Source: CAVSWN01 sp963770995 (GTDB taxonomy: Bacteria; Acidobacteriota; Vicinamibacteria; Vicinamibacterales; CAVVIG01). Taken from it: a stretch of 64,000 nucleotides of DNA. The position numbers were made by a program, and so were the translations under genes. Under the pieces are notes generated by a model. That model saw only the letters and a list, made by a program, of their open reading frames with translations, ran no database searches and had not been told where the DNA came from. Positions 1-7,998 of this stretch are shown here, in pieces. Positions within the stretch are counted from its first letter, which is position 1. Every line of letters begins with the position of its first letter. The DNA is taken from contig CAVYRS010000001.1 of assembly GCA_963770995.1 (NCBI GenBank), positions 1,550,001-1,614,000 of the forward strand, written 5' to 3'.

Positions 1-224
1 GAAATCAGCGCGTTCACGACCTCCCCGACCAGGAACGCGCTGCCGTTGATGGTGAACGAGAGCGCAGAGAAATCCGGCGCCTGCACCACCGCGCCGATGA
101 ACGGCGTCAGCAGGCCCTTGACAAATGAATCCACGACTTTGCCGAAGGCGGCGCCGATGACGACGGCGACGGCGAGGTCGATGACGTTGCCACGGAGGAG
201 GAACTGCTTGAATCCTTGCAGCAT
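1..224 (-). CDS. mscL: Large-conductance mechanosensitive channel MscL (partial, cut by left edge)
   Basis: Inner-membrane pore that opens under membrane tension and releases solutes during hypo-osmotic shock. The reverse strand reads MLQGFKQFLLRGN followed by DLAVAVVIGAAFGKVVDS, the conserved N-terminal helix and first transmembrane segment of MscL, then a loop entering the periplasmic region. About 74 codons are visible; the family is usually 130-150 residues, so the second membrane helix and C-terminal helix lie outside the window. The start is the ATG at 224, with TATACT ten bases upstream and no Shine-Dalgarno. It lies downstream of the SagB-type gene on the same strand but has its own likely promoter. 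Confidence 0.95.
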   Translation of the reverse strand, partial: MLQGFKQFLLRGNVIDLAVAVVIGAAFGKVVDSFVKGLLTPFIGAVVQAPDFSALSFTINGSAFLVGEVVNALI

Positions 225-234
225 GGTGGGGCCG

Positions 235-240
235 AGTATA
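235..240 (-). promoter_or_regulatory. Putative -10 box of mscL
   Basis: TATACT on the minus strand with ten bases between it and the mscL ATG. Transcription would start at or within a few bases of the start codon, so the mRNA may be leaderless. No clear -35 was seen. Inferred from position only. Confidence 0.4.
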
Positions 241-284
241 CGTGCGTTGCACGATCGAAAAGGGCGCGACGTGCAGCGTTGCGG

Positions 285-1457
285 TTATCCCGTGGATAGG
301 ATGTCGGTCTGCAGGTTCGCCAAACGCTTGCCGGAGCGTCCACCTGGGACCCGTTGGCGATCAACTGGACGCGCATTTGGCCAGGGGACGTCTTTCAGGT
401 CCGAAGGCTTCGTCCCGACGCCGCATGCATAGATGACTGATTCGGTGACGCCATCAATGCCCAGATCGCGCTCGATCACGGAATCAGCCAGCGCGGCTGT
501 ACAAAACGGCGCGAGACCCAGCGCCGTGGCAGTGAGGCAGAACGTCTGGCAGAAGTGCCCGGCTTCCAGCAACACGGCTCTGTAAGCGCGGGCATAGGGA
601 TACTTCCAATCTGTTCGAGCAAACACGGCTGTCATGAGAACCAGCATGGATGCGTCGCGGTACCAGGGTTGTCCCGGCAGGTACCGGGCAATGGCGGCGC
701 GGGCCCCTCGCTTCAGACGAACGAGCCGATGCTCGAATGGCGAGTAGTGATACACGCCCGGCGCCAGATCCGCGACCCTGCGCGCCACAACGTAGGCCTC
801 GATGGGATTTCTCGCACCGGCAGACGGAGACGTCCGGAGCATTGCGGATCCGACGGCGCCGAGATCGATGAGTTTTTGGGCGCCGAACGTGAGCCGCATC
901 AGCGAGCTGACCTGTGACAGCCGCACGAGACGCCGACCGAACGAGCGCCACGTTCGCCTCGACAGGAGCACCCGCGAAAAAGGATCGCCGGATCGAACCG
1001 CCGGCAGCCCGACGACCGGATACCCGCGATAGGCTTTCGCGCTGGGCGGAATCGGGCGCGAGGCAACGCGGTGGAGAAGAAACTGACGCCTGCCGGCCTC
1101 GTCCGGGCTGTAGGGCACGTCCTTCGTCGAAAAATGAAAAAAGCCCGCCGCGGGATTCCAGTCCGCCCACTGTTCCATCCGCCGCTCCGACGGGTGAACG
1201 GGGCGACTCGATTGCTGAACCAGCGTTGCCCGGACCAGCTGCGACAAGGCCTGGCGCAGTTGGTCGCGCGACAGCGTCGAACGGGCAAGCAGTTGATCGA
1301 GTGGAAGCCAGTCGCTGAAGTAGTCGAGCAGGCCAATCGTCAGCGCGGTCCCGGCGACGCGCTCACCCGATGCGTAGTTGTGGAAAACGAGCCGGCCGTG
1401 CGTCCAGTACGAAATGACATGCGGCGATCGCCTGTACAGGACTTCGCCGCGCGGCAT
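285..1457 (-). CDS. SagB/ThcOx-type FMN oxidoreductase with N-terminal winged-helix-like region
   Basis: Predicted nitroreductase-fold flavoprotein of the SagB group, whose members oxidise azoline rings to azoles in thiazole/oxazole peptides. The 390-residue protein has an N-terminal region (about 1-120, beginning near YRRSPHVISYWTHGRLVFHN) resembling the small domain seen before SagB domains, then the oxidoreductase domain with RRTWRSFG near 170, SPSAGARNPIEAYVV near 215, and the C-terminal GHFCQTFCLTATALGL stretch. These are typical SagB landmarks. The start ATG lies six bases after the stop of the 64-residue peptide gene, so the two are very likely co-transcribed and coupled. No YcaO cyclodehydratase or ThiF-like partner is visible within the window. 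The substrate is unknown; the adjacent peptide is the obvious candidate. Confidence 0.85.
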   Translation of the reverse strand: MPRGEVLYRRSPHVISYWTHGRLVFHNYASGERVAGTALTIGLLDYFSDWLPLDQLLARSTLSRDQLRQALSQLVRATLVQQSSRPVHPSERRMEQWADWNPAAGFFHFSTKDVPYSPDEAGRRQFLLHRVASRPIPPSAKAYRGYPVVGLPAVRSGDPFSRVLLSRRTWRSFGRRLVRLSQVSSLMRLTFGAQKLIDLGAVGSAMLRTSPSAGARNPIEAYVVARRVADLAPGVYHYSPFEHRLVRLKRGARAAIARYLPGQPWYRDASMLVLMTAVFARTDWKYPYARAYRAVLLEAGHFCQTFCLTATALGLAPFCTAALADSVIERDLGIDGVTESVIYACGVGTKPSDLKDVPWPNARPVDRQRVPGGRSGKRLANLQTDILSTG

Positions 1458-1463
1458 GGCTCG

Positions 1464-1658
1464 TTACTTGGCGGCCGCTGGAGGATTCTTGACGACCTGG
1501 GCGTCCATGCAGCAGCAGTCGCTGTACTCGTCGAACTTCGCCTGTAGTTCCTGGACGATGCGCGCCTCAAGATACGGCGGAAGCGACTGCCCCTCCAGCG
1601 CCTGCAGGATTTCCTGGATGCTCTCCATGAGGGGCCGGAATTCCTTCGACTCAGGCAT
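1464..1658 (-). CDS. Small peptide with CCC motif, candidate RiPP precursor
   Basis: 64-residue protein of no family I recognise. Residues 1-44 look like an amphipathic, acidic helical leader (PESKEFRPLMESIQEILQ, then QELQAKFDEY). This is followed by a short cysteine patch SDCCCMDAQ and a tail rich in Pro, Ala and Lys. Translation is well supported: GGAGG lies at 1665-1669, six bases from the ATG. The gene sits six bases before the SagB-type oxidoreductase. Leader-like N-terminus, clustered cysteines and a SagB neighbour together suggest a modified-peptide precursor. An alternative is a small metal- or redox-binding partner of the flavoprotein. Function is inferred, not shown. Confidence 0.7.
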   Translation of the reverse strand: MPESKEFRPLMESIQEILQALEGQSLPPYLEARIVQELQAKFDEYSDCCCMDAQVVKNPPAAAK

Positions 1659-1776
1659 ACGAATCCTCCGTAATCGCTGGCGTTAACAGCAGTGAAGAAC
1701 GGCCGTGCGCAGTCTATGGATGGGGTTGGGTGAGGTCAAGCGAAAAGCTGGCCAGCGGGGCTCATCTTCTGGCCGG

Positions 1777-4353
1777 TCAGCGCTGGAGATCCAGGGATGT
1801 AAGCAACTGCAGAAAGCGCGGCTCGCCGCGAATAGGATCCAATGTCGGATCGACACCCATTTGAATCACCGCCGGGTCCTTCGCCCGGTTCGCTTCCTCC
1901 AACCAATCCAGCGCTTGATTGGTATTGCCCATCGCCGCGTAAATGAGCGCCAACTGGTAGGGGACTACGGGCCGCGCGGACGTGGGCGATCGCATTTCGG
2001 TCAGGATCCGTTCGGCGTCAGTCGGGCGCCCTGCCATCGCATACGCAACGGCCAGATGATGCGGGTAGTCCCTTCCGATGGGTTCCAATTCCTGAATGGC
2101 CTGGGCCCACTCGCCTTTGAAGAGGTAGGCGCGGCCGAGCACGGTTCGTGCCGGAACGTATCCCGGTTCGATCTCATATACGCGCCGAACCTGGTCGATC
2201 GCGTTGTCGAACTGGTGCGCCATGTATTGCGCCCACGCAACCTGCCGGCTCGCTGTGGCGGACAGCGACGCGCGTGCCTCCGCGCGGCGAGCCGTGTCGA
2301 TTGCTTCGACATGGCGCCCGCGAATGGTCAGATAGTTGGAGTGGGAAGTCAGGACACCCACGACGGCCGGTCCGATGGCGAGCGCCCGCGAGAAGTCCGA
2401 CTCCGCACCGTCCCAATCTCGGTCCAGAGTAAAGCGGGCGAACGCGCGCTCCGCCCATGCTTCGGGGATCGTCGCGTCCAACTCGATCGCGCGATTGCTC
2501 GCATCGAGGGCACGTCGCAGCGCCGTTTGCGACGGCACCGCGCCGAAGTACGCGCTCTGCAGCGCGTAGCAGCTCGACAGACCGACATAGGCTTCCGCAA
2601 AGTTTGGAGCCTTCTCGATTACGCGGTTGAACAACTCGATGGCGCCCTGGAGATTCAGCTGAACCTCGAGCATGTAGCGCGCATTCAAGTAGTCCTCCAT
2701 CGCATCGGCGGGTACGCTTCTCGCCTGTCCGACGAGCGTCTGATCGCGCGCCGCGAGAGCGCCGTGGACCCGCGCCGCCACTTCCTTCGCGATCTGCGCC
2801 TGAACGACGAAGAAATCGCCGATGTCACGTTCGAACGAGGAGCTCCACAGCAGACTGCCCGACGAGGCTTGAAAGACCTGCACATGGATCTGAACGGGCC
2901 GCTGCGACCCGGGGGAGCCGGGCGCGCGTTGCACCGACCCTTCGATGACCGCATCGGCCCCGGTCCGTTCGGCAACTTCCTTGAGCGAATGCCCCGATCC
3001 GCCATATCGCCGCATGAACGTCCAAGGCACGACTTTCAGCGCCCCTATCTGCCCGAGTTTCGCAGTCAGCTCCATCGGCACGGCATTGGCGAGATACGCC
3101 TCACCTGCGTCGGCCGATAAGTTGTCGAACGGAAGAATGGCCAGCAACGATACGCGCGCGGCCGGCCCGCCGGAGGACCTCGCGACGCTCGAACCACCAC
3201 CAATCAGCCCGCGCGCCAACATGCCGACCACGACGACCGCGAGAAACGTGGCGGCGAGTGCTCCCGTGCGCCAGGACGCAATCGGCCAGCCATGAACGGA
3301 AGCGGACGTCAGGCTGCTCGCATCGACGTGATCACGCAATGCCTCGATGAGGTCAGCCTCGAGTTCCCCCGCGCTCGCGTAGCGACGTTTCGGATCGCGC
3401 GACGTGGCGCGATCGACGACGCGGACGAACGCCGTCGGCAGGTCCGCGCGCGCGTCGCGCAGCCGGACGCGGGTCCGCCGCTCGTGCGCGTCGCGCAACT
3501 GGTCGACGCTGCTGGCCGGTACCGGGAACGATCCGGTGACGAGGTGGTACAGCAGCACGCCGACGCTGTAGAGATCGGTGCGCTCGGATGCCGCCGCTCC
3601 GTCGAAGATTTCGGGCGCGAGATACAGCGGCGTGCCCGCGAGATCCGCGAGGCCGTGCTCGGTCGACTGCACCTCGCGCCCGGTCCCGAGATCCATGAGG
3701 ACGATCCGGCCGCCGTCCTCGCGCATCACGTTCTGCGCCTTGATGTCGCGATGGATGAGGCCCGCCGCATGGATCGCCGCGAGCGCCCGGCACAGATCGA
3801 TGCCGATCAGCGCCGCCTCGCGCGCGCTGAACGACCCGCTCTTCTGCAGCACGTCCTCCAGCGTCGTGCCGCGGACGAGTTCCATGCAGAGTCCGACGCG
3901 TCCCTCGTGGATCTCTGCGCTGTGCACGGTAATGACGTTGGGATGGCGCATGCGCGCGAGCAAGCGCCCTTCACGGACGATGCGCGACGACTGCGGATCG
4001 TCGCTGACCTCGCCCAGGCGCAGCAGCTTGAGCGCGACCTCTCGCTCCAGGTTGCGATCCCAGGCGCGATAGACCTCGCCGAACGTCCCGCCGCCGAGCC
4101 GCTCCACCAGCGACAGGTCGGCCCAACTGCCAATCGCCGGGCCGGATCCTTTACGCGCCTGTGCGGCGGCTCCCGGCTGCTCGGCCTCCGGCAGCGCGCG
4201 ATGGAGCGCCGCGAGGCTCGCCAGCACGCGCAATTCGCGAATGACTGCCTGTTCGTCTGTGGTGGCGCTCGCTTCGGCCTCCTGCCAGTCCACCGACGAC
4301 CCGTCGGCGACCGATTCGGCCAGCGGCAGCAGCGCCGCCTTAGCCTTCCCCAC
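1777..4353 (-). CDS. Membrane Ser/Thr protein kinase with TolB-like and TPR domains
   Basis: 858-residue eukaryote-like kinase. Residues 1-60 form an acidic segment shared with the kinase at 27716-29494 (GSSVDWQEAEA...DEQAVIREL). The kinase domain spans about 80-345: Gly loop GGGTFGEV, catalytic loop HRDIKAQN, then LMDLGTG where most kinases have DFG. One membrane helix (GALAATFLAVVVVGMLARG) is near residue 370. Then come a TolB-like N-terminal domain (LLAILPFDNLSADAGEAYL) and several TPR-like repeats to the C-terminus, presumably outside the membrane. The GTG start lies inside the last codons of the ECF sigma gene (14-base overlap), so sigma and kinase form a coupled operon. The kinase may control its partner sigma factor; that is inference. 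Confidence 0.92.
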   Translation of the reverse strand: MGKAKAALLPLAESVADGSSVDWQEAEASATTDEQAVIRELRVLASLAALHRALPEAEQPGAAAQARKGSGPAIGSWADLSLVERLGGGTFGEVYRAWDRNLEREVALKLLRLGEVSDDPQSSRIVREGRLLARMRHPNVITVHSAEIHEGRVGLCMELVRGTTLEDVLQKSGSFSAREAALIGIDLCRALAAIHAAGLIHRDIKAQNVMREDGGRIVLMDLGTGREVQSTEHGLADLAGTPLYLAPEIFDGAAASERTDLYSVGVLLYHLVTGSFPVPASSVDQLRDAHERRTRVRLRDARADLPTAFVRVVDRATSRDPKRRYASAGELEADLIEALRDHVDASSLTSASVHGWPIASWRTGALAATFLAVVVVGMLARGLIGGGSSVARSSGGPAARVSLLAILPFDNLSADAGEAYLANAVPMELTAKLGQIGALKVVPWTFMRRYGGSGHSLKEVAERTGADAVIEGSVQRAPGSPGSQRPVQIHVQVFQASSGSLLWSSSFERDIGDFFVVQAQIAKEVAARVHGALAARDQTLVGQARSVPADAMEDYLNARYMLEVQLNLQGAIELFNRVIEKAPNFAEAYVGLSSCYALQSAYFGAVPSQTALRRALDASNRAIELDATIPEAWAERAFARFTLDRDWDGAESDFSRALAIGPAVVGVLTSHSNYLTIRGRHVEAIDTARRAEARASLSATASRQVAWAQYMAHQFDNAIDQVRRVYEIEPGYVPARTVLGRAYLFKGEWAQAIQELEPIGRDYPHHLAVAYAMAGRPTDAERILTEMRSPTSARPVVPYQLALIYAAMGNTNQALDWLEEANRAKDPAVIQMGVDPTLDPIRGEPRFLQLLTSLDLQR

Positions 4354-4972
4354 GGCTCATCTCCTCCGCCAGACGCAGCAACGCGCGGCTGACCGCCATG
4401 CGCGCCGCATCGGCCGACGGCTTCCCCAGCGCCACAGCAACGTCCTGATATGTGCCATCCATTTCGATGCGCGCGACGACCGCCTCGCGATCCTCGGGAC
4501 GCAGGCGCGCCAGCGCCGCTTCGTAACGCGCGACCGCTTCGTGGCCAATGGCCGTCTCGAGCGGCGAGGCCGTGTGATCCGAATGGTCGTCGTGAAGTTG
4601 CGCCACGAGCGGCGCGCGCTTCGTGCGACGGACTTCGTCGCGAATGCGGTTCATCACCGCCTGCCGCAGGTACGCCTGCAGCGCGCCCTCGTGCCGCGAC
4701 TCGAACGTGTCGATGCGCTTGACGGCGCGGCTCACGGTTTCCTGGACGAGATCGTCGGTGTCCATCATGCCGCGCGTCCATCGCGGCAGCCGTCCGCTGG
4801 CCCAGCGGCGCAAGCCCGGCAGGAGGCGGGCGAACAGCCGATTGAGCGCCTCGGCATCGCCGCTCTTCGCGCGCTCGACCAGCTCGAAGGTCGAGTCCAT
4901 GCTCGGCGGCGTCAGCGTGGGAGCGAGAGGACCGTCGGGGCGAGGCGGATCGGGTGGATGCGATTCATCCAT
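4340..4972 (-). CDS. ECF-type sigma-70 factor paired with Ser/Thr kinase
   Basis: Alternative RNA polymerase sigma factor. Region 2 is visible as LPRWTRGMMDTDDLVQETV followed by AYLRQAVMNRIRDEVRR, and region 4 as LRPEDREAVVARIEMDGTYQ with a helix-turn-helix (DVAVALGKPSADAARMAVSR). About 210 residues from the ATG at 4972. An in-frame ATG at 4900 (MDSTFELVERAKSG) would give 186 residues and matches better the start of the paralogue at 29478-30050. The stop overlaps the kinase start. A weak TATGAT lies about 50 bases upstream. It differs from classic ECFs in having no anti-sigma gene nearby; the coupled kinase occupies that place. Confidence 0.88.
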   Translation of the reverse strand: MDESHPPDPPRPDGPLAPTLTPPSMDSTFELVERAKSGDAEALNRLFARLLPGLRRWASGRLPRWTRGMMDTDDLVQETVSRAVKRIDTFESRHEGALQAYLRQAVMNRIRDEVRRTKRAPLVAQLHDDHSDHTASPLETAIGHEAVARYEAALARLRPEDREAVVARIEMDGTYQDVAVALGKPSADAARMAVSRALLRLAEEMSRGEG

Positions 4973-5024
4973 GCGGGCGGGCGTCAGACCCCAGACAAAC
5001 CGATCACCGCCTGTATCATAGAGG

Positions 5025-5030
5025 TTCGCT
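5025..5030 (-). promoter_or_regulatory. Putative -10 box of the sigma/kinase operon
   Basis: TATGAT in the context CTATGATA on the minus strand, with TTCAAA 17 bases further upstream. The same CTATGATA core precedes the second sigma/kinase operon (30088-30093). Predicted from similarity between the two loci only. Confidence 0.35.
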
Positions 5031-5178
5031 ACGCCGGTTTGAAGCGCTATCTCCAAGCCGGTCATGGTGATAGCCGCTCCAATCTGCCGGTTGCGCGCCT
5101 CCGCCACCCGCCGCACCCCAATTTTCACGTCCACACGGTCAACGACACTCCGGCCGGAACCGAACAGGCTCAACCGCC

Positions 5179-5184
5179 TATAAT
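5179..5184 (+). promoter_or_regulatory. Putative -10 box of the APC permease gene
   Basis: Perfect TATAAT with eleven bases to the ATG at 5196. There is no Shine-Dalgarno in between, which suggests a leaderless or few-base leader mRNA. No convincing -35. Confidence 0.45.
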
Positions 5185-5195
5185 CGGCGCCTTCC

Positions 5196-6605
5196 ATGAC
5201 GGCCCCCGGCCCCGCGTCTCTCGCACGACGGCTGGGGCCGTTCGACGCCGCCGCCATCATCGTCTCCAACGTCATCGGCGGCGGCATCCTGTTCACGCCG
5301 CCGCAAGTGGCGGAGCGCGTGCCGAACCCCACGTTGTTTCTTGCAATTTGGGTGGTTGGGGGCGCGCTGGCGTTCGCCGGTGCGATGGCGTACGCGGAGC
5401 TCGCGACGGTTCGGCCCAAAGCCGGCGGCGAATACGTCTACCTCGACGCGGCGTTCGGACGGCTCGCGGCCTTTCTCACCGGCTGGACGTCGTTCGTGGC
5501 GGGATTCTCGGGCGCGATCGCGGCGGCCGCGGTCGTATTCGCGTTCTATCTGGGACGGTTCGTCCCGGGCGCCGCGGACAACGCTCCGCTCGTCGCGGTT
5601 CCGCTGGCGCTGGTCACGCTGACGGTGTCTCGGCAGACGCTGGTCGCGCTGTCGATCATCGCGCTCATGGCGTGGATTCACGTGCGCGGCGTCGGGCCGG
5701 GACGCCTCGTCGGCAACGTGCTCGCCGCGTTGAAGGTGTCGGCGATCGTGCTGTTCATCGCGCTCGGACTGTCGATGGGCGCCGGCTCGACCGTCAATCT
5801 GCAATCGTCGGGGGCCGCGGTCGGCGTCACGTCGTGGCTGCTGGCGCTGGTGCCGGTGATGTTCACCTACGCCGGCTGGAATGCCGCGACCTACGTGGCG
5901 GAAGAGATCCGCGATCCCGGCCGCAACATCCCGCGCGCGCTGGCGATGGGCACTGTCACCGTGATTGCGATCTACTGCCTGCTGAACCTCCTGTATCTCT
6001 ACGTCGTGCCGATTGAAGGCCTCGCGGCCGTCCAGGGCAGCGTGCTCGACGTCATCGCGGACAAGCTGCTCGGCGTGCGCGCGGGCGATGTCATGGGAGT
6101 CGTGTCGATCATCAGCCTGGCCGCGACCATCAGCGCGATGACGATTGCGGGGCCGCGGGTCTACTACGCGATGGCGCGCGACGGCGTGTTTTTCGCGCCG
6201 GCGGCGCAGGTGCACCCGCGCTATCGCACGCCCGCGGCGTCGATCGTCGCGCAAGCCATGTGGAGCGGTGTGCTGGTGGTATCCGGCGGCGCGGACGCGC
6301 TCATCCGGTATACGGGGTTTGCGGTCGTGCTCTTTTCGGGCGTGGCGGTGGCTGCACTCTTCGTGCTGCGGGCGCGCGAACCGCGCACGGAGCGATCGTT
6401 CAGCGCGCTCGGCTACCCCGTCGCACCCGCGATCTTCGTCGTCGCCTCGCTGCTCATCGTCGTGAATGCGATGGTCAGCGATCCGCGCGTGTCAGGAACG
6501 GGCGCCCTGATCATCCTCGCGGGGGTCCCGATCTACGCGGTGTTCTCGAGACGCGCTGAGAAAGTTAGAAGTTCGAAGGTAGAAGTGAGAAGGACTACGA
6601 CTTAA
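5196..6605 (+). CDS. APC-superfamily amino acid permease
   Basis: 469-residue inner-membrane secondary transporter of the amino acid-polyamine-organocation superfamily. The N-terminus has the family signature: ARRLGPFDAAAIIVSNVIGG (substrate-binding broken helix 1), then YAELATVRPKAGGEYVYL in helix 2-3. Twelve hydrophobic segments can be followed, with AGWNAATYVAEEIRDPGRN in the middle, typical of the AAT/CAT-like branch. The substrate cannot be read from sequence. The C-terminal tail (KVRSSKVEVRRTTT) is not typical and is encoded by a heptamer-type repeat that begins inside the gene, so the native end may have been altered by repeat insertion. Divergent from the sigma/kinase operon. Confidence 0.92.
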   Translation: MTAPGPASLARRLGPFDAAAIIVSNVIGGGILFTPPQVAERVPNPTLFLAIWVVGGALAFAGAMAYAELATVRPKAGGEYVYLDAAFGRLAAFLTGWTSFVAGFSGAIAAAAVVFAFYLGRFVPGAADNAPLVAVPLALVTLTVSRQTLVALSIIALMAWIHVRGVGPGRLVGNVLAALKVSAIVLFIALGLSMGAGSTVNLQSSGAAVGVTSWLLALVPVMFTYAGWNAATYVAEEIRDPGRNIPRALAMGTVTVIAIYCLLNLLYLYVVPIEGLAAVQGSVLDVIADKLLGVRAGDVMGVVSIISLAATISAMTIAGPRVYYAMARDGVFFAPAAQVHPRYRTPAASIVAQAMWSGVLVVSGGADALIRYTGFAVVLFSGVAVAALFVLRAREPRTERSFSALGYPVAPAIFVVASLLIVVNAMVSDPRVSGTGALIILAGVPIYAVFSRRAEKVRSSKVEVRRTTT

Positions 6606-6648
6606 GGCGTCGCGGTCCTTCTGACTTCTGACTTCTGACTTCTACCTT
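6562..6648 (+). repeat. Degenerate GAAGTCA-type heptamer repeat forming a hairpin
   Basis: The plus strand reads AAGGTAGAAGTGAGAAGGAC at 6576-6595, and its complement lies at 6615-6648 as three tandem TGACTTC units between GTCCTT and CTACCTT. The structure sits between the converging permease and YIP1-like genes. It contributes the last permease codons and could act as a bidirectional terminator. Copy number elsewhere cannot be judged from this window. Confidence 0.65.
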
Positions 6649-7898
6649 TATTTCTGAACTCCAGCCCCCTTCATCGACTCGAGCCTCGCAAGATCGATCG
6701 TCTCCAGCGAGGCACGCAGCTGATCCGGCGGCACGTTGCCTGTCGCGCCCACGATGAAGCGTTCGCCGAGGACGATCCCGAACTCGTTGTCGCCGCCGCG
6801 CTTCGAGATTTTCTCGTGCACGTACCGGCCGTTCACCTTCCGCGTGCGCTCGCTGCTGAATTCGTTGTCCTTTTCTTCCGTCATCCCCATCCAGCTGACG
6901 AGCCCGACCATGCCGCTCATGCCGCCGGTGTCGGTGATCTCGAGCCGGACTTCCTTCCCGGCCCCATCGCCGTAGGTCGCTTCCGCCTTCGACACCATGA
7001 TGGTGGCCATCCCGGTCTTCTCGACACTGATGCTGCGCCGCGGGAGCCCGGCCAGCGTCTCGGGCACGAATGGTTTCAGCTCATCGATGCTGATCGGATC
7101 GACGCGCTTGCCGCCGCCGAAGAGCGTCCCCAGCGTTTCGATGGCCGCGGCCGCCTGCGCGTTCGCATCGCCGCTCTTCTGCGCCGCTTCCATCTTCTTG
7201 CCGCTCTCCTCCATCTTCTTGCCGAGCTCCTCCAGCTTGCCCAGCGGGCTGTTCTTGTCGAACGTTGGCTCACTGGAGCTGGGGGCGCCGGTCAATCCGC
7301 CGAACATACCCGAGCCCTGGACCGCTCCGAACGACAGCGCGCTGGTGACGCTGCCGACAACGACGAAGAGCACAATCGCGCAGATCACGACGACGACCGT
7401 GTAGCCGACGGCTTTGTCCTCCGGGCACTTCATCAACTTCGGCAATCCGAGGTACAGCAGGTAGAGGCCGTACAGTCCCGCCAGCACAGCGAGGATGCCG
7501 AGCAGCGGCAGAATCTGTAGAACGCCGGCGATCCACGCCGGGGTGTAGGAGTAGACCGCCACCTTCAACGCCTGGTTGCTGTCTTTCGTGCCGCCGAAGG
7601 TCGGCGCCAGGGCATTGATGATCAGCGAAATGATGAAACAGCCCACGATCGCCATGACGAAGGACACGATCGCGATCGTCAAGCCGGTCACCATCGGCAC
7701 CCGGAAGCTCCCGAACCCGAAGCCGAAGCTGGTGCCGACAATCGATCCGCCGATGAATCCCGCGACCGCGCCAACGGCGGCCAGCGGCACGACGTACTCG
7801 GTGATCAGCGTCCCCGGCGGCGTGGCTTCCGCGGCGATCACCGGCCACTCTGTGTTCGGCGTCAGACAGATGTTCTTCGCGCGCGTAACGATGTCCAT
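6648..7898 (-). CDS. YIP1-domain multi-pass membrane protein
   Basis: 416-residue inner-membrane protein. Residues 1-210 contain an N-terminal amphipathic stretch (DIVTRAKNICLTPNTEWPVI) typical of bacterial YIP1-domain proteins, then about five hydrophobic segments including SYTPAWIAGVLQILPLLGIL and KAVGYTVVVVICAIVLFVVV. The C-terminal half is soluble: a charged helical region rich in Lys and Glu (KLEELGKKMEESGKKMEAAQ), then a globular domain ending KGAGVQK. The role of bacterial YIP1 proteins is not established. Start ATG chosen because the YIP1 motif begins immediately. It lies opposite the permease and shares the repeat-rich terminator region. Confidence 0.82.
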   Translation of the reverse strand: MDIVTRAKNICLTPNTEWPVIAAEATPPGTLITEYVVPLAAVGAVAGFIGGSIVGTSFGFGFGSFRVPMVTGLTIAIVSFVMAIVGCFIISLIINALAPTFGGTKDSNQALKVAVYSYTPAWIAGVLQILPLLGILAVLAGLYGLYLLYLGLPKLMKCPEDKAVGYTVVVVICAIVLFVVVGSVTSALSFGAVQGSGMFGGLTGAPSSSEPTFDKNSPLGKLEELGKKMEESGKKMEAAQKSGDANAQAAAAIETLGTLFGGGKRVDPISIDELKPFVPETLAGLPRRSISVEKTGMATIMVSKAEATYGDGAGKEVRLEITDTGGMSGMVGLVSWMGMTEEKDNEFSSERTRKVNGRYVHEKISKRGGDNEFGIVLGERFIVGATGNVPPDQLRASLETIDLARLESMKGAGVQK

Positions 7899-7998
7899 CC
7901 AGACCTCCCGGAATTCAGGGAGATATTAGTCCCGTTTTCGCAAAAGCGAACGCCGTTCCAGAGATATGTATCAAACGCGCCTCACGTAACATGGCGCT

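Noticed and set aside
1705..3120. 471-codon plus-strand open frame
   Set aside because: Antisense to the kinase TolB/TPR part; no recognisable protein sequence and typical of high-GC shadow frames.
3292..4392. 366-codon plus-strand open frame
   Set aside because: Antisense to the conserved kinase domain; Arg-rich, no motifs.
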